Positions 43,751 through 55,093 of a DNA stretch of 64,000 nt are shown here, in pieces. This DNA comes from Liquidambar formosana (Eukaryota; Streptophyta; Magnoliopsida; Saxifragales; Altingiaceae), in assembly GCA_039720395.1 (NCBI GenBank), contig CM077823.1:5694909-5758908 (forward strand), written 5' to 3'. Under the pieces are notes generated by a model, which was not told where the DNA came from, ran no database searches, and worked only from the letters and a program-made list of their open reading frames with translations. Numbering within the stretch: the stretch's first letter is position 1; the number at the start of each line of letters is the position of its first letter. The translations under genes were made by a program, and so were the position numbers.

Positions 43751-43915
43751 ATTTGAACCTTTAGATCGGTTATGCACTTATGCTTCTGTTGTAGCCACCA
43801 ATGCTAATAATGAAAAATCATTAGACCTTCCATGAATTTAACTACAGTTATATCAACAATTGGATGGATGTTTTTAATTAGCCCTCCTTTTTTTGTTCTT
43901 TGCTTTCTGGGTATA

Positions 43916-44629
43916 ATTAAAAGCTTGTCCTGGATGTCAAACAGTAGCCATAATTGAATAACAACACAAGAAAGCACTAATGAAAGGTATGACTATCCAT
44001 TTTATTTTGACCCATCCACACATATATGCCTAGTGTGCAAGCTAAATGTCCTCACAAATAAGAGAATTAAGAAGATCACAACAAGGGAACAAAAGTCATC
44101 TTATGAGAAAAACCCAATCACTATAACTATTTGCGATGACTTCAAAGGGTGTTGCAAGTCGTTGCACAAAATTTCGTCGCAAATGACAATCCCGTCGAAC
44201 CATGAAGTCGTTGCAACAAAGTTTTTTAGTGATGATCAAAAGTCATCGCCAAAAATAAAAGATTCATGATGGAAAACAAATGTTGCAAGTTCAAAAGTTG
44301 TCACAAATGACGAAGAAGTCGTTACTCTAACTATTTGTGATGATTTCAAAGGGCGTCGCAAGTCATTGCAAAAAAGCCTTACTGCAAATGACAATTATGC
44401 CAAACCATTAAGGCTATTCATTCTCATCTCCTTCTAAAGCTCTATATTCTCATCAGTCATCTCTCATTGTTGCTTTATCCCCATTAGCTCGAGCTACATC
44501 CTATGGAATATTAGTGAATAAATGAGATAAATATATAATTAATTGTAAGGATATAAAACAACTTATATTTCACATGCAATGCATATTAAAACCTTGATAT
44601 TAACATGTATAATAATTGCAATTATACAT
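43916..44629. other. No complete gene recognised
   Basis: Contains an internal imperfect repeat around GTCGTTGCA/GTCATTGCAA (44,120-44,400), with TTTGCGATGACTTCAAAGGG and TTTGTGATGATTTCAAAGGG 190-200 bp apart. The short plus-strand ORF at 44,033-44,269 spans one of these and is not supported. Confidence 0.4.
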
Positions 44630-44736
44630 GAAGGTAATGCAGTTGCACATGGCTTGGCCAAGTATGCTAAGCATATTGAGGATTTCTGTGTATGGATTGA
44701 AGAAGTCCCGGAGTTTGTTAGGGACCATTTTTTGTT
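44630..44736 (+). pseudogene. Fragment of a plant RNase H-like (RVT_3) domain
   Basis: An open stretch reading EGNAVAHGLAKYAKHIEDF, then VWIEEVPEFV, matches from memory the C-terminal end of the RNase H-like domain of plant LINE-derived and 'ribonuclease H-like' proteins, whose pattern is EGN..AH.LA..A......WIE..P. About 35 codons remain, with no start and no upstream domain, so it is a relic. It is followed by an ATA microsatellite (44,791-44,830). Confidence 0.6.
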
Positions 44737-44790
44737 GTTTTGGTCGTTAAGCTATTAATATTATCTCTCATATCGCTTTTTATCAAAAAC

Positions 44791-44831
<41 letters not shown>

Positions 44832-44904
44832 TGCAATTATAATGACACGATTATATATAGTTAAACATGAAATAGTCAAGTGCACAATTATATCCATCGT
44901 TAAG

Positions 44905-45305
44905 CTTCCCTAATACGACTTGCTTTTTATCCTTTATTTTAAATTTTTTAAGGTTTTATAAAAATATAAAAGGTTTTCGGAAAATTGATGCATTGTCTAC
45001 TAGAAAACATTACTTTGAACAACTTTGTAGCATAACGTTTTTATAAAATTTGTCGTTTGAGTGAACTTTTTGATCATTTACAATCTCTGTTTCATTTTTA
45101 TAAAATATTTTATTAAAAAACAGCAAAATGTTCACTAAGACGATAGATTTTAGAAACACTTTTTTCAACAAGATTTTTCAAAATGATGTTTTCTAATGGA
45201 TAGAGTGACAAGTTTTCTTGAAAACTTTTTATATTTTTTGTAAAACCTTGAAAAGTGAAATATAAGGAGGATAAAAAGTAGGTTTTTGGGTACAAATAGG
45301 GTGCC
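44905..45305. mobile_element. Fold-back (Mutator-type) MITE, copy 3
   Basis: Long inverted arms: GCTTTTTATCCTTTATTTTA at the left pairs with TATAAGGAGGATAAAAAG at the right. Inner words ACAACTTTGTAG and AAGGTTTTATAAAA are shared with the elements at 46,091 and 31,574. Ends and TSD were not resolved. Confidence 0.55.
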
Positions 45306-45429
45306 CCTTGTTATAATTATCATGATCATCCACAAGTTAGGCCTGGAAATGGAATGGCCGGGTTTAAGTGAAGCTGAATTTTGAGTGGGCTTGGGATAAA
45401 GACTAATCCATTATAGAGGTAAGTGCTTG

Positions 45430-45780
45430 GGCTGCGTTTGGTTTGAGAGAATGGAATGGAGAGGGAATGGAATGGGAGTAGGAATTGAATAAGAATGGAA
45501 TAGAATGGGAATGAACATTCCATCCCAATGTTTAGTAAGGGGTGGGAATTGAATGAAAAAGCATAGATGGGACTCATTTGTAATGATTTTTACTCCTTAA
45601 AATGAGGGAATAGTCATTCCTCTTGGTTTGAGAAAGAATGACTATTCCTTCATTGGAGGGAATAGATCTTCACAAAGGAATAGCTATTCCATTCCCTTGT
45701 ACAACCAAACGCTCACTTTTTTTTGGAGAATGGAATAACCATTCCATTCCCTCCATCATTCCCTCATAACAAACATAGCC
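45430..45780. mobile_element. Tourist-like MITE
   Basis: About 351 bp, left end GGCTGCGTTTGGTTTGAG, right end inverse GGCTATGTTTGTTATGAG, GGAATGG-rich palindromic interior. Flanking TTG and TTA are an imperfect 3-bp TSD. Same family as the element in the RPL3 intron (25,136-25,446), opposite orientation. Confidence 0.65.
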
Positions 45781-46090
45781 TTAGTACCACAGGCCATGGC
45801 TCATGGCAATATAAGACTTTAATTGAGAGTTGATTGTAAATTTGTGATGCTCTCTATCAACAGACAGCAGCAGCCTATACCCAACCATGTTCCCTCCTTA
45901 ACGAACCCAAAGAACATATATTGTCATGGGCCATCAATTCGTGGGCCATGACCTACTTCATCAGGTCCAAGATCTTTAATGTTGATAGTTGTGGGCCTGC
46001 CCATTCATATACATCCACTGAAAAGGCCACGTTTTGATGCGACGATGACTGAAAGTTACAAAAGTAGGACTGACATGGGTTACCAAACTA

Positions 46091-46482
46091 GAGAACGGCT
46101 ATTGAAACCCCCATTCTTATCGCCTACCTCCTATTCTTTAGATTTTTAATGCTATACATAAAATATAAAAGGTTTTTATAAAAACTGATTGCAATGTCTA
46201 CTAAAAAAATCATTTTGATCAACTTTGTAGGAGAAAGTTTTTTTTAAATTTATCGTTTAAATATACTTTTTAGCCATTTATAGCTTTTATTTCATTTTTT
46301 ACCAAAAAGTTTATTTTAACAATAGATTTTGAAAAAGCTTTCTTCTGCAAAGTTGTTTAAAATGACGTTTTCTAGTAAACTTAGTAATCGGTTTTTGCAA
46401 AAACCTTTTATATTTTTCATAAAATCTTAAAAAAAAAAAAAAAGATGGAGTTATAAGAATGGGGGTTGCAATAGCCGTTCCC
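46091..46482. mobile_element. Fold-back Mutator-type MITE with exact 9-bp TSD
   Basis: 392 bp, ends GAGAACGGCTATTGAAACCC and inverse GGGAACGGCTATTGCAACCC, flanked by ACCAAACTA at 46,082-46,090 and 46,483-46,491. The terminal repeats are those of the 924-bp element at 38,072, while the interior is that of the other fold-back MITEs, so it links the two groups. Confidence 0.88.
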
Positions 46483-46491
46483 ACCAAACTA

Positions 46492-46865
46492 TGCCCCCTC
46501 AAGTTTAGATTCAACGCAATCCCTGTAGGAAAAACTTTTTCCATTTTTTTTTGGTTTTTTTTGGCTTTCCCGAACAGAACTTGGTATGGTTGTCAAATTC
46601 AATCAATTATTGGGCCACTATGTCTACAAAATGTGGTCCATTAGATGATGAACCACATGCCAAATCAATAATTCCACCAAATCAATAATTCTTTTACCCA
46701 CTATTTGGTTCCCCATTGTATCAAAGAAAAAATGGAAGGGAAAAAAAAATGAGAAGGAAAGAAAATAAAAGGAAAAAAATAAAACTATATCAATTCAAAA
46801 TTATTCAAATTATTTTTCTTTTTTCAATTTTTCATTACAATCAAATAAGGAAAAGTACAGCTCTT

Positions 46866-46896
<31 letters not shown>

Positions 46897-47727
46897 AAAA
46901 AAAAATAAAATCAGAGAACCAAATTGAGCCTTAATTAATAAAAATTCTACATTTTAAAGGGAGGAGAAATTTACACGTCCAAAACCATCGGATTATCATG
47001 ATTGGTAAAAATCTCTTAGGACAAACCAATAACGAACCATTTAATATATATATCTTTAAATTGAGTTTTTTTGTTTGTTTGTAAACAAAGTCATAGCAAT
47101 AAAGACATTTGTAAAGATGGATAAGGTTTGGGATTGGTTACTAAAATCTAACATCAATATCTATCTATACCATTATATAAAAGAGAATGTGCCATGTAGC
47201 ACTTCTCTCAAGCCTTCTCCTCAAATATTGAGAGCATGACTTGTGGCACATCTTTTAGGTCATTAAACTAGATTGACTCAATAATCTATAAGAGGCAAAA
47301 ATAAAAATAAAAATAAAATGATATCAAATAAATAAGTAAGAAAAAAAATAATTAAAACAATTAATTAAAAAATGATATTAAAGGGAAAAAAAAAATACTT
47401 AAAGGCCTAATTCTCTTTTCTTATTGCCAATGATGCTCGGATCAAGTAATATGTCTCATCCCAATAAAGGTGTGGGGTTTGTAAAAATCTTGATTTCGAC
47501 TCTACATAAGTACGTGTATAGGTCTGTGTGTGTTCTCTTATCATTGGTAGAAAAAACAAAAAAGTTCTATTTTCTTTTTTCTTTTATTATAGTAAATTCC
47601 AAAAATAGTTGGATGTAATTATCGGCTAGGATACTTAATTTTTTGTGACCAAGTGATATTATTATTGCTCATAATTATAAAAATATTATACATTATTTTG
47701 CACATTATTTCATGTATATATATATCT
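46492..47727. other. No gene recognised
   Basis: AT-rich, with a TA microsatellite at 46,869-46,891. The ORFs here are chance. Confidence 0.4.
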
Positions 47728-48249
47728 TCATACATCATTCATTCCTCTTCTAAGAATTTCCATTTGAAGCTGACGATAATATTTTTGGAGATGAGGAGAC
47801 ATCCCACCCGTATCGATCTGCATTATTCTTTCTTCTTCTTTGATTCGTTCAAGTCGAAACTTTTCTTTATCCAACTCAACCATCATTTCTACAATCTCCA
47901 GTTTTGCATTAGCTTGATTTCTCCCTTCATTAGATTGCCGTCTCTGTTTCTCCAACTCTTCTAAGAAATCAGCAAGAGGTGAATTTGAAACGTCATCGTT
48001 TTGCTCTCTCTTCTCTCGTTTCTCAGCCTTCCTTCCCAGTTGTCTCTCCAAGTTTAGAAAGTCACTATTTGAGACGTCGTCTTCTGCGAGATCCATGGAA
48101 GTATCTGGCATAAGAGAAGACGAGGTGCTGGTAGAGGAAATTACCCTTTTCCTCCTGTTCGTCGGTGCCTGCACCTTCTCTTTCTCGTCCATCAACTTCG
48201 ATTGGTGCCTCGACATAGGAATTTTGTTCTGTGGATATGTTGCTGCCAT
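47728..48249 (-). CDS. Transposon-related NAM-associated/'GST T3-like' C-terminal domain protein (short)
   Basis: Intronless minus-strand ORF of 173 residues, ATG at 48,249 (MAATYPQNKIP...). A Ser/Thr-rich linker is followed by RQLGRKAEKREKREQ, which resembles the R-P-x-G-R-K-x-A-K motif of the NAM-associated C-terminal domain. Then come a charged coiled coil (about residues 95-145; KFRLERIKEEERIMQIDTGG) and the ending MSPHLQKYYRQLQMEILRR. This is the C-terminal half of plant 'glutathione S-transferase T3-like' proteins, which carry an N-terminal trihelix/Myb DNA-binding domain and belong to transposon-derived families. The DNA-binding half is missing here. A TATA-like TTTTATAAG lies upstream (plus 48,310-48,318). 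It may be a domesticated short gene, an exon, or a transposon relic. Confidence 0.5.
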   Translation of the reverse strand: MAATYPQNKIPMSRHQSKLMDEKEKVQAPTNRRKRVISSTSTSSSLMPDTSMDLAEDDVSNSDFLNLERQLGRKAEKREKREQNDDVSNSPLADFLEELEKQRRQSNEGRNQANAKLEIVEMMVELDKEKFRLERIKEEERIMQIDTGGMSPHLQKYYRQLQMEILRRGMNDV

Positions 48250-48980
48250 TTTTTCGCTGGTTCGATCTGATATATAGACACCATGAGAAATGTGAGGCTC
48301 ATATGCGGCTTATAAAACCAAAGTGCGACATTCACGAAGACATAAGAGCCTGTTCGAGGCATTTTTGTTCGGCCATCAGGTTATTAGTTTGCATCGAAAC
48401 ATGTTTGGCGCCGACATCAAATCCTATGAATTAAACAAGAAAGGCCAAATTGGTCTACATATTCAATAATTTTCCAATGCTTTGAAGGCGACGTTCAGCT
48501 CCCGGTTAAATTATGAAAGAAGAAGGGACAATTTTCCTTCATTTTTTATAATTTTCTTGGAGAATGTTTTGAAGAGAACAATGAGCTCCCAAACAGTTAG
48601 GCCTATAAGGGGCTGTTTGGCAAACTTGAAAATTTGGCTAACTGAGGGTAAGTTTGGTCAATTTTGATTTCATACTATTTGATAAGTCTCTTTTTCCTAT
48701 TAAACAATTTAGGTATTTTATGAAAATAAGGTATAAACACAGTTTTTTTATTTTTTAATTTTCAAACCAATTATTAGTTGGTTTATTTAAAAATCAGATA
48801 ACAGTTATAGACTGGACACAGTCTGATCCAGTTTTCGAAGTTCTCAAATAGGCCCTAAGATTATAATGTTATCAATACTATGTTTTACTCTTTATTAATG
48901 TGAATTTACAATTGTAAATGTGCTATATTAAACTCAAAAAGATACAGCAAAATCTTCAATTTCAACTATTTGGGATATAA
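48250..48980. other. No gene recognised
   Basis: Two short plus-strand ORFs (48,231-48,434 and 48,482-48,667) without recognisable features. Confidence 0.35.
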
Positions 48981-48984
48981 ACCT

Positions 48985-49180
48985 TGTAGGGTCGGTCGAG
49001 TGGTCTAGTCTTAGGTATTCTCCTTAAAGGTTATCGTTTCAACTCATTAATTGCAGTTATTGTAGAATCATTTTTCACATTTCTTTTCCATTTTTAGTGC
49101 CATAACCTTAATTAAAATCACAACAATTTTTCATTAAGCTGAAAACCAAAGGAATTTGACCTTATAATCTAATTTGCCAT
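48985..49180 (+). mobile_element. tRNA-derived SINE (family shared with 60,819-61,028)
   Basis: GGTCGGTCGAGTGGTCTAGT (A box) and AAAGGTTATCGTTTCAACTC (B-box region) align with the minus-strand element at 60,819-61,028 (GGTTGGTTGAGTGGTCAAGT and AAAGGTTATTGTTCCAATTC). The 3' end is uncertain and no TSD was assigned. Confidence 0.5.
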
Positions 49181-49796
49181 TGCTGCGTTAGGGGATGAAC
49201 ATGAACATATCTAATATGATCTTTACCATTTTCTTAGTAAAATTTAGGAAAGAGTGAAAGTAACAGTCTGTCATTATTTTTTGTAATAATAGATGTGTCA
49301 CTTGTCTAAGAAGTGAAAAGAAACTCACATGTTAGACATATGTCTGTATGTTTGAAACAGTGAATCATTTGTTACTGTGAAAAATAATGACAGATTGTCA
49401 TGTTAACTGAATTTTAAAATTTATATGTGGATATTTGTCTTGGAGTAAAAAACTAGGCAAGCCCAAGTTCTCTTTTGTTTTCTTTTCTTTGAAATTGAAT
49501 CAAGTCCCCATCATTCTACGGATGATATTTACAACTCACCTCCACCCAAAATAGTAACAACAATAGTAATAATAATAATGATACACAAAGTTTTAAAGTT
49601 CAGCCCATATATATAATTATTATATGTCTCTGGAGCTATCTTGCCAAAACTCCAAATAAGCCATCAGCACTCCATACGGCTACGTCGATCACATTATTGT
49701 AAGTAGGGTCCCAACTCTTTTTTATTTATTTTTTTTTGGTTCTAAGTAGGGTCCTTACTCACCCCATTATAGCAATACTTAGAATGATAATAATAA
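49181..49796. other. No gene recognised
   Basis: AT-rich flank ending at the target site GAATC (49,797-49,801) of the copia element. Confidence 0.4.
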
Positions 49797-49801
49797 GAAT
49801 C

Positions 49802-50133
49802 TGTTGTAAAACCAAGAATTTAGAACAAGTTATGAGGAGAATAAATTTCTCATTCATCTTCTTTGATTTCCATCTGAATGTATAAACATTATACAAGGAT
49901 CAGCAAAACTCTTTGAGATACACTATCTCAGTCTCCTCCCTTCATTCTCTCCTAACTCTCCGAATACTTCTCTTCATTCTCTTCTTTCTCCCCTTCCCCT
50001 TTTATCTTTGTTTGTATTTGGTCCTCATGATGGGATTACCTAACCCACTTATGAAGTGGTGTTCCCATTATCACAAAGTGGAGGGGGTGTGGACATCTAC
50101 TCAATGTCCACTCAAGGTTTAATATTTATAACA
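49802..50133 (-). repeat. 3' LTR of the copia element
   Basis: Direct repeat of 56,464-56,795. Minus-strand ends TGTTAT and ACAACA. Confidence 0.95.
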
Positions 50134-50391
50134 CTCTCCCTTGGATGTCCACCACACTAAGATAATGTGCCTCGTTAAAAACCTTACTAGAAAAACCCAG
50201 TGGGAAAAAACTAGTGAAGGAAAAGAGTACAACATTTTTGTAAATCTTAGAGTGGTGTTGGACGCACTAAAGAAACTGCCTCATTAAAACCTTGCCAGGA
50301 AAACCCAATGGGACAAAACCTAGGCGAAGGAAAAAGAGTACAGCGTGCATATGTCCAAAAATGAATACTCCCCCTGATAAGAAAATAAGTA

Positions 50392-51277
50392 TCAACTTAA
50401 CTGATCGCAAACCCGACGCATTCCAATGCCATATACCAATTTCTTGAATGTTGACGATGGTAAGGCCTTGGTGAATAAATCCGCAAGATTATCAGTGGAA
50501 CGTATTTGCTTCACATCAATTTCATGCCTCTGCTGGAGTTCATGAGTGTAGAAGAACTTTGGTGAAATGTGTTTGGTTCTATCACCTTTGATGTACCCTC
50601 CTTGAATTTGTGCAATACATGCAGCATTATCTTCATAAATTGTTGTTGGCATACTTTTAATCAGAGGTAACCCACATGTGTCTCGAATGTGATGGACTAC
50701 AGATCTTAACCATACACATTCACGACTTGCTTCATGGAGTGCAAGTATCTCAGAGTGATTAGAAGATGTAGCAATTAAAGTTTGCTTTGTAGATCGCCAA
50801 GAGATCGCTGTATTGCTACATGTAAATACATACCCTGTTTGTGAGCGAGCTTTGTGAGGATCAGAAAGGTATCCAGAATTTGCATATACTTCTAAACAAG
50901 GATCATGGGCTAATTCCTTTGAGTAAAACAAACCCATATCTGTAGTTCCATGAAGGTAGCGTAAAATATGTTTAATACCATTCCAGTGTCGTCGAGTTGG
51001 AGCAGAACTGAATCTTGCTAATAAGTTGACTGAAAATGCTATATCAGGCCTAGTGCATTGTGCTAAATATAACAAAGCACTTATTACACTAAGATATGGT
51101 ACTTCAGGACCAAGTAACATTTCATTATCTTCTTTGGGGCGAAATGGATCTTTCTTAATATCAAGAGATCGAACCACCATGGGAGAACTTAGTGGATGCG
51201 CTTTATCCATATTAAAACGTTTCAATACCTTTTCGGTATAAGCTGATTGATAGATAAGAATTCCATTTGATTTTATG
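50392..51277 (-). pseudogene. copia pol: end of reverse transcriptase and RNase H
   Basis: Minus-strand frame closing with TGA at 50,392. It contains the connection sequence (LLYLAQCTRPDIAFSVNLLA), RNase H motifs (TIYEDNAACIAQ; STDNLADLFTKALP) and the usual copia C-terminus. It is separated from the RT frame by a one-base insertion in an A run near 51,275-51,278. Confidence 0.9.
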
Positions 51278-52065
51278 CTCGATCTGCAGGCCGAGACAAT
51301 ATTTTGTTCTCCCTAAATCTTTCATCTCAAATTCTTTTTTCAAATATTCAGCAGCTTTCATGAGCTCTTCAGGAGTCCCAATTAAATTTATATCATCAAC
51401 ATAGACTGCAATGATGGCGAATCCAGATTCTGATTTCTTTATAAATACACAAGGGCATATAGGATTATTAATATATCCTTCTTTAACTAAGTACTCACTG
51501 AGACGATTATACCACATTCTTCCAGATTGTTTTAATCCATACAAGGATCGTCTCAGTTTAATTGAGTACATATTTCGTGGTTGTGATGTATTTGCTTTAG
51601 GCAATTTGAATCCTTCAGGGATCTTTATATATATATCTGCATCTAACTTTCCATATAAATATGCAGTAACTACGTCCATAAGACGCATGTCAAGTCCTTC
51701 TGAGACTGACAGACTAATTAAATATCGAAATGTAATGGCATCCATTACAGGTGAATATGTTTCTTCATAATCAATCCCAGGTCTCTGCAGGAAACCTTGT
51801 GCTATTAAACGAGCTTTATATCTGACGATCTCATTTTTATCATTACGCTTTCTTACAAACACCCATTTGTAACCCACGGGTTTCACATCATTGGGTGTTA
51901 GGACTACAGGTCCAAATACTTTACGTTTTTCTAGCGAATCCAATTCTGCTTGGATTGCTTCTTTCCACTTTAACCAATCAGGTCTACTGTGACATTCGTC
52001 TACAGTGCGTGGTTCAAGATCATCATCATCTTTCGAAATTTCAGTAGCTACTGCGAAAGAAAATA
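51278..52065 (-). pseudogene. copia pol: reverse transcriptase
   Basis: Contains WKEAIQAELDSLEK, VGYKWVFVRKRN, KARLIAQGF, a DVVTAYLYGKL block, SLYGLKQSGRMWYNRL and the catalytic YVDD (IIAVYVDDINLIG). The catalytic residues are present. The frame is broken at both ends, near 52,065 (junction with the duplicated linker) and near 51,278. Confidence 0.92.
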
Positions 52066-53000
52066 CATAACCACTTCTGAGCGATCCCACAATTCTTTTG
52101 TACATGTATAGTTTATGGAAATTTCTTCATTTCCATGTAGATATGCCTCTTTATTGTTTTCTGTCTCTTCAGGAGTTATTAAATCAGAATTTGTGGGAAT
52201 ATTTATTTCTTGTTCAATAGCCTCTTCCAGAGTACTATTTTCTATATTTTGTTGCCCTTTTATTTTCCTCTTTCGGGGAACTAAATCTTTTGAACCCAAG
52301 GGTCTACCACGCTTCAGGCGTGTAGTAGATGATTTATTTGCTGCAATAATAATAGACTTACCAATTGGTACATTGATCTTTGCTGGTGTACCAATAGATG
52401 ATTCATTAATAACCACTTCTGAGCGATCCCACAATTCTTTTGTACATGTATAGTTTATGGAAATTTCTTCATTTCCATGTACATATGCCTCTTTATTGTT
52501 TTCTGTCTCTTCAGGGACATTTTCCTCTTCAGGAGTTATTAAATCAGAATTTGTGGGAATATTTATTTCTTGTTCAATAGCCTCTTCCGGAGTACTATTT
52601 TCTATATTTTGTTGCCCTTTTATTTTCCTCTTCCGGTGGACTAAATCTTTTGAACCCAAGGGTCTACCACGCTTCAGGCGTGTAGTAGATGATTCATTTG
52701 CTGCAATAATAGTAGACTTACCAATTGGTACATTGATCTTTGCTGGTGTGTTTGCAGCCGGTATATAAGACTTAGTTATTTTTGCTGCGTCTGTAAATGC
52801 ATCTGGCATTTGATTAGCAATCTTCTGAAGATGAGTGATCCTCTGTACTTCAGTTTCACATTGAGCAGTATGTGGATCAAGATGGGACAAAGATGGTACA
52901 TTCCAAGAAAGTTCACGTCGTTCTTCTATCAGTGGATTTCCTCCTCCTAACGACGGGAACTGTGTTTCATCAAAATGACAATCTGCAAATTTTGTTGTAA
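52066..53000 (-). pseudogene. copia pol: integrase C-terminus and duplicated linker
   Basis: Begins with the typical CHFDET end of integrase (near 52,980) and runs into an acidic linker. The linker is tandemly duplicated: 52,411-52,749 and 52,069-52,389 each carry KINVPIGKS, an AT-hook-like KRGRPLGSKD, KGQQNIENS, EEAIEQEINIPTNSDLITPE and GNEEISINYTCTKELWDR. The unit nearer integrase has six extra residues. The integrase zinc finger and D,D,E core are absent upstream. Confidence 0.88.
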
Positions 53001-53078
53001 AAACATCACTTTGTGAGTTTGGGTGTGTGAATTCTTACCATACTGTGATTACCATCCCTTACCATCATTGTGATTATG

Positions 53079-53558
53079 TTAAAGTATAAAGATCTTTATC
53101 TTAGAGCACTTCTGGTGCGCTATCACATGTGTTTCAATTGTGCTTATAGTTGTATAATACAACCCCAAAGAGAAAGTAGGAAGTTTCTCTAATACAAGCT
53201 TCTGGTTTGAAATAATTGAAGTAATGCAGAGATATTCTACATTACGTTCACATGCAGTTTCAATATGATATCCATTACGACGTATATCTTTAAAACTTAG
53301 CAGATTTCTTATGGATCTGATTGAATATAAAGCGTCGTTGATATGTAAGTTTGTTCCACCAGGTAACATGATTGTGGCTCTTCCGGAGCCATCGATCAGG
53401 TTCGCAGGACCTGATATTGTATTGACATTAATTTCATTTAATATAATGTCGAAAAAATATCTTTTATCTCGAAGGATAGTGTGCGTTGTGGCACTGTCTG
53501 CTAGACATATATCTCCACCAGTCATCTCGGAATTGAATAATTCATTATCAAGATCCAT
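53079..53558 (-). pseudogene. copia protease and pre-integrase segment
   Basis: Reads ICLADSATTHTILRDKRYFF (protease-like D-S-A motif where copia proteases usually have D-S-G) and continues to a GAG-pre-integrase stretch (LYSIRSIRNLLSFKDIRRNG ... HVIAHQKC). The frame ends just before the point where the WH of the integrase zinc finger should start. The segment 53,001-53,078 is unrelated filler. Confidence 0.85.
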
Positions 53559-55093
53559 ACCTTTTCATGAAAATATATAAATTTGAGTCTAAAAATAAAT
53601 AGACAAATAGATAAAATATGAAAATAAAATGCATATGAAATAACATTCTTATTGATAATAAGAAAATAGAAAAAGGTAATAACGTTAATTGATGTGGACA
53701 TTTCCATCACCAATTAAATGGTCAAATTTTCCATTAGGCTCTTTAAAGAAGTCTGAAACATCTAAATGAGTTATAGCACTGTCTTCCAGACATATATTTT
53801 TAACAATCATCTTGAAATTAGATCTGCAATATCATATTGCAATTCATATTTGATTTCCCGTATACTAGTTTATAAATTATGCTTGTTTTCAGGTGAGTAT
53901 ATAGGGGAACATATATTCACTAGATATAGACGTGAAGTAATTAGTACACCTACAATAGTACTTACAAGGCAATAAATATTAAAATATTTTTACAATCTTG
54001 CCACTCTGTTCAGTGTATTGTCACGTTTTGGTATCTTGAAAATATTTATCTATATAAGATTTTGCAATAAATCGATCATTTTCAAAAGAATCAAATATCA
54101 AAAGAATTATGGTCACAAATATTTGATTTCAATGGTCATCAAATTTAATGATGAAATGGTTTTGATAATAATAAAAAAATTGGCCAACAAATAATTTTAA
54201 ACTCATAAATCAAAATAGATTGTTATCACGTAGTAAGTAAAACCAATTTACTTATTTTATAAAGCTTTATGACCATTTTTTTTTTTTTTTTTTTTAATAT
54301 GATAGAGCAAATAATTCCATATTGATACATATGCTAAGGTATCTTTACCACGGTTAGAGTAACTTACCCAAAGCACTAGTACTTCTCCAATGGCAGAATA
54401 GAATTAATAGATAGCCTTTCATCAATTCTTCAAGGTTTGCTTAGGCAATTGGCACTATTGGGAGTGCCTTTAATTAAACTAACGCATGCCAAAATGGGGC
54501 TAGGATTCTTAATGGGCTGCAGAGACAATCTCCAGTTGGTCTCTCTAGTTCTCAAAATGCTACTAATAAGTAGCAAAAAATCTGTAATCTGCTTCAAGTA
54601 CAATGACCAAATCTGAAATTTTAGTGAAAACAATTTGTGATGCGTATAAATGAATTTTTATATGTTCAATCCAAAAAGAAATGGGCTTTGGGGTTTATAT
54701 CACTTAAAAGTATATCAAATGTACTTTGTAACCTCAAAATTTGGTAGAGAAATACCTAGCAAAACCTATTCAAAAATATTTTTCAATATTGAGTTAGTGC
54801 TGTCTAGCAGAAATCCCAGATTCAGGTGTACCACGAAATAATTACGCAAAAAAATATCAAATGGTCACCTAATGACAGGAAAATTGGTAGGATGTTAGCC
54901 CAACAATTCAGTGACAAAATCCAATTTGTTTCATCTCAAAATCATAATTAGAACTAAAGTTATGAATTAAATGGTAAAATGGGTTCGTGCTGTCAACACA
55001 GTATAACACACAAAACCTCAACCAAGTATTTACTTAAAACACTTATCTCGTAGGTTTATTCTATAAACCGATGCTTATTTCTTCAGTGTCATT

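Larger units (their letters stand above)
37994..43915. repeat. Segmental duplication B (partner 31,445-36,455)
   Basis: Direct copy of A. It carries two private insertions (38,072-38,995 and 39,967-41,625), and its start repeats the part of the RPL3 promoter upstream of the telo-box, including the TGGGCC motif (about 39,019-39,024) but no L3 exon. Confidence 0.9.

Noticed and set aside
48985..49060. Possible tRNA gene
   Set aside because: Has A- and B-box-like stretches, but I see no cloverleaf or acceptor stem, and a relative occurs at 60.8-61.0 kb with a poly-A tail, so SINE is the better call.
49913..50122. Repeated 69-codon ORF (also 56,575-56,784)
   Set aside because: It lies in the LTRs of the copia element and is open only because both LTR copies are nearly identical.
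52115..52768. Plus-strand ORFs of about 100 codons
   Set aside because: Antisense shadows of the duplicated copia linker.
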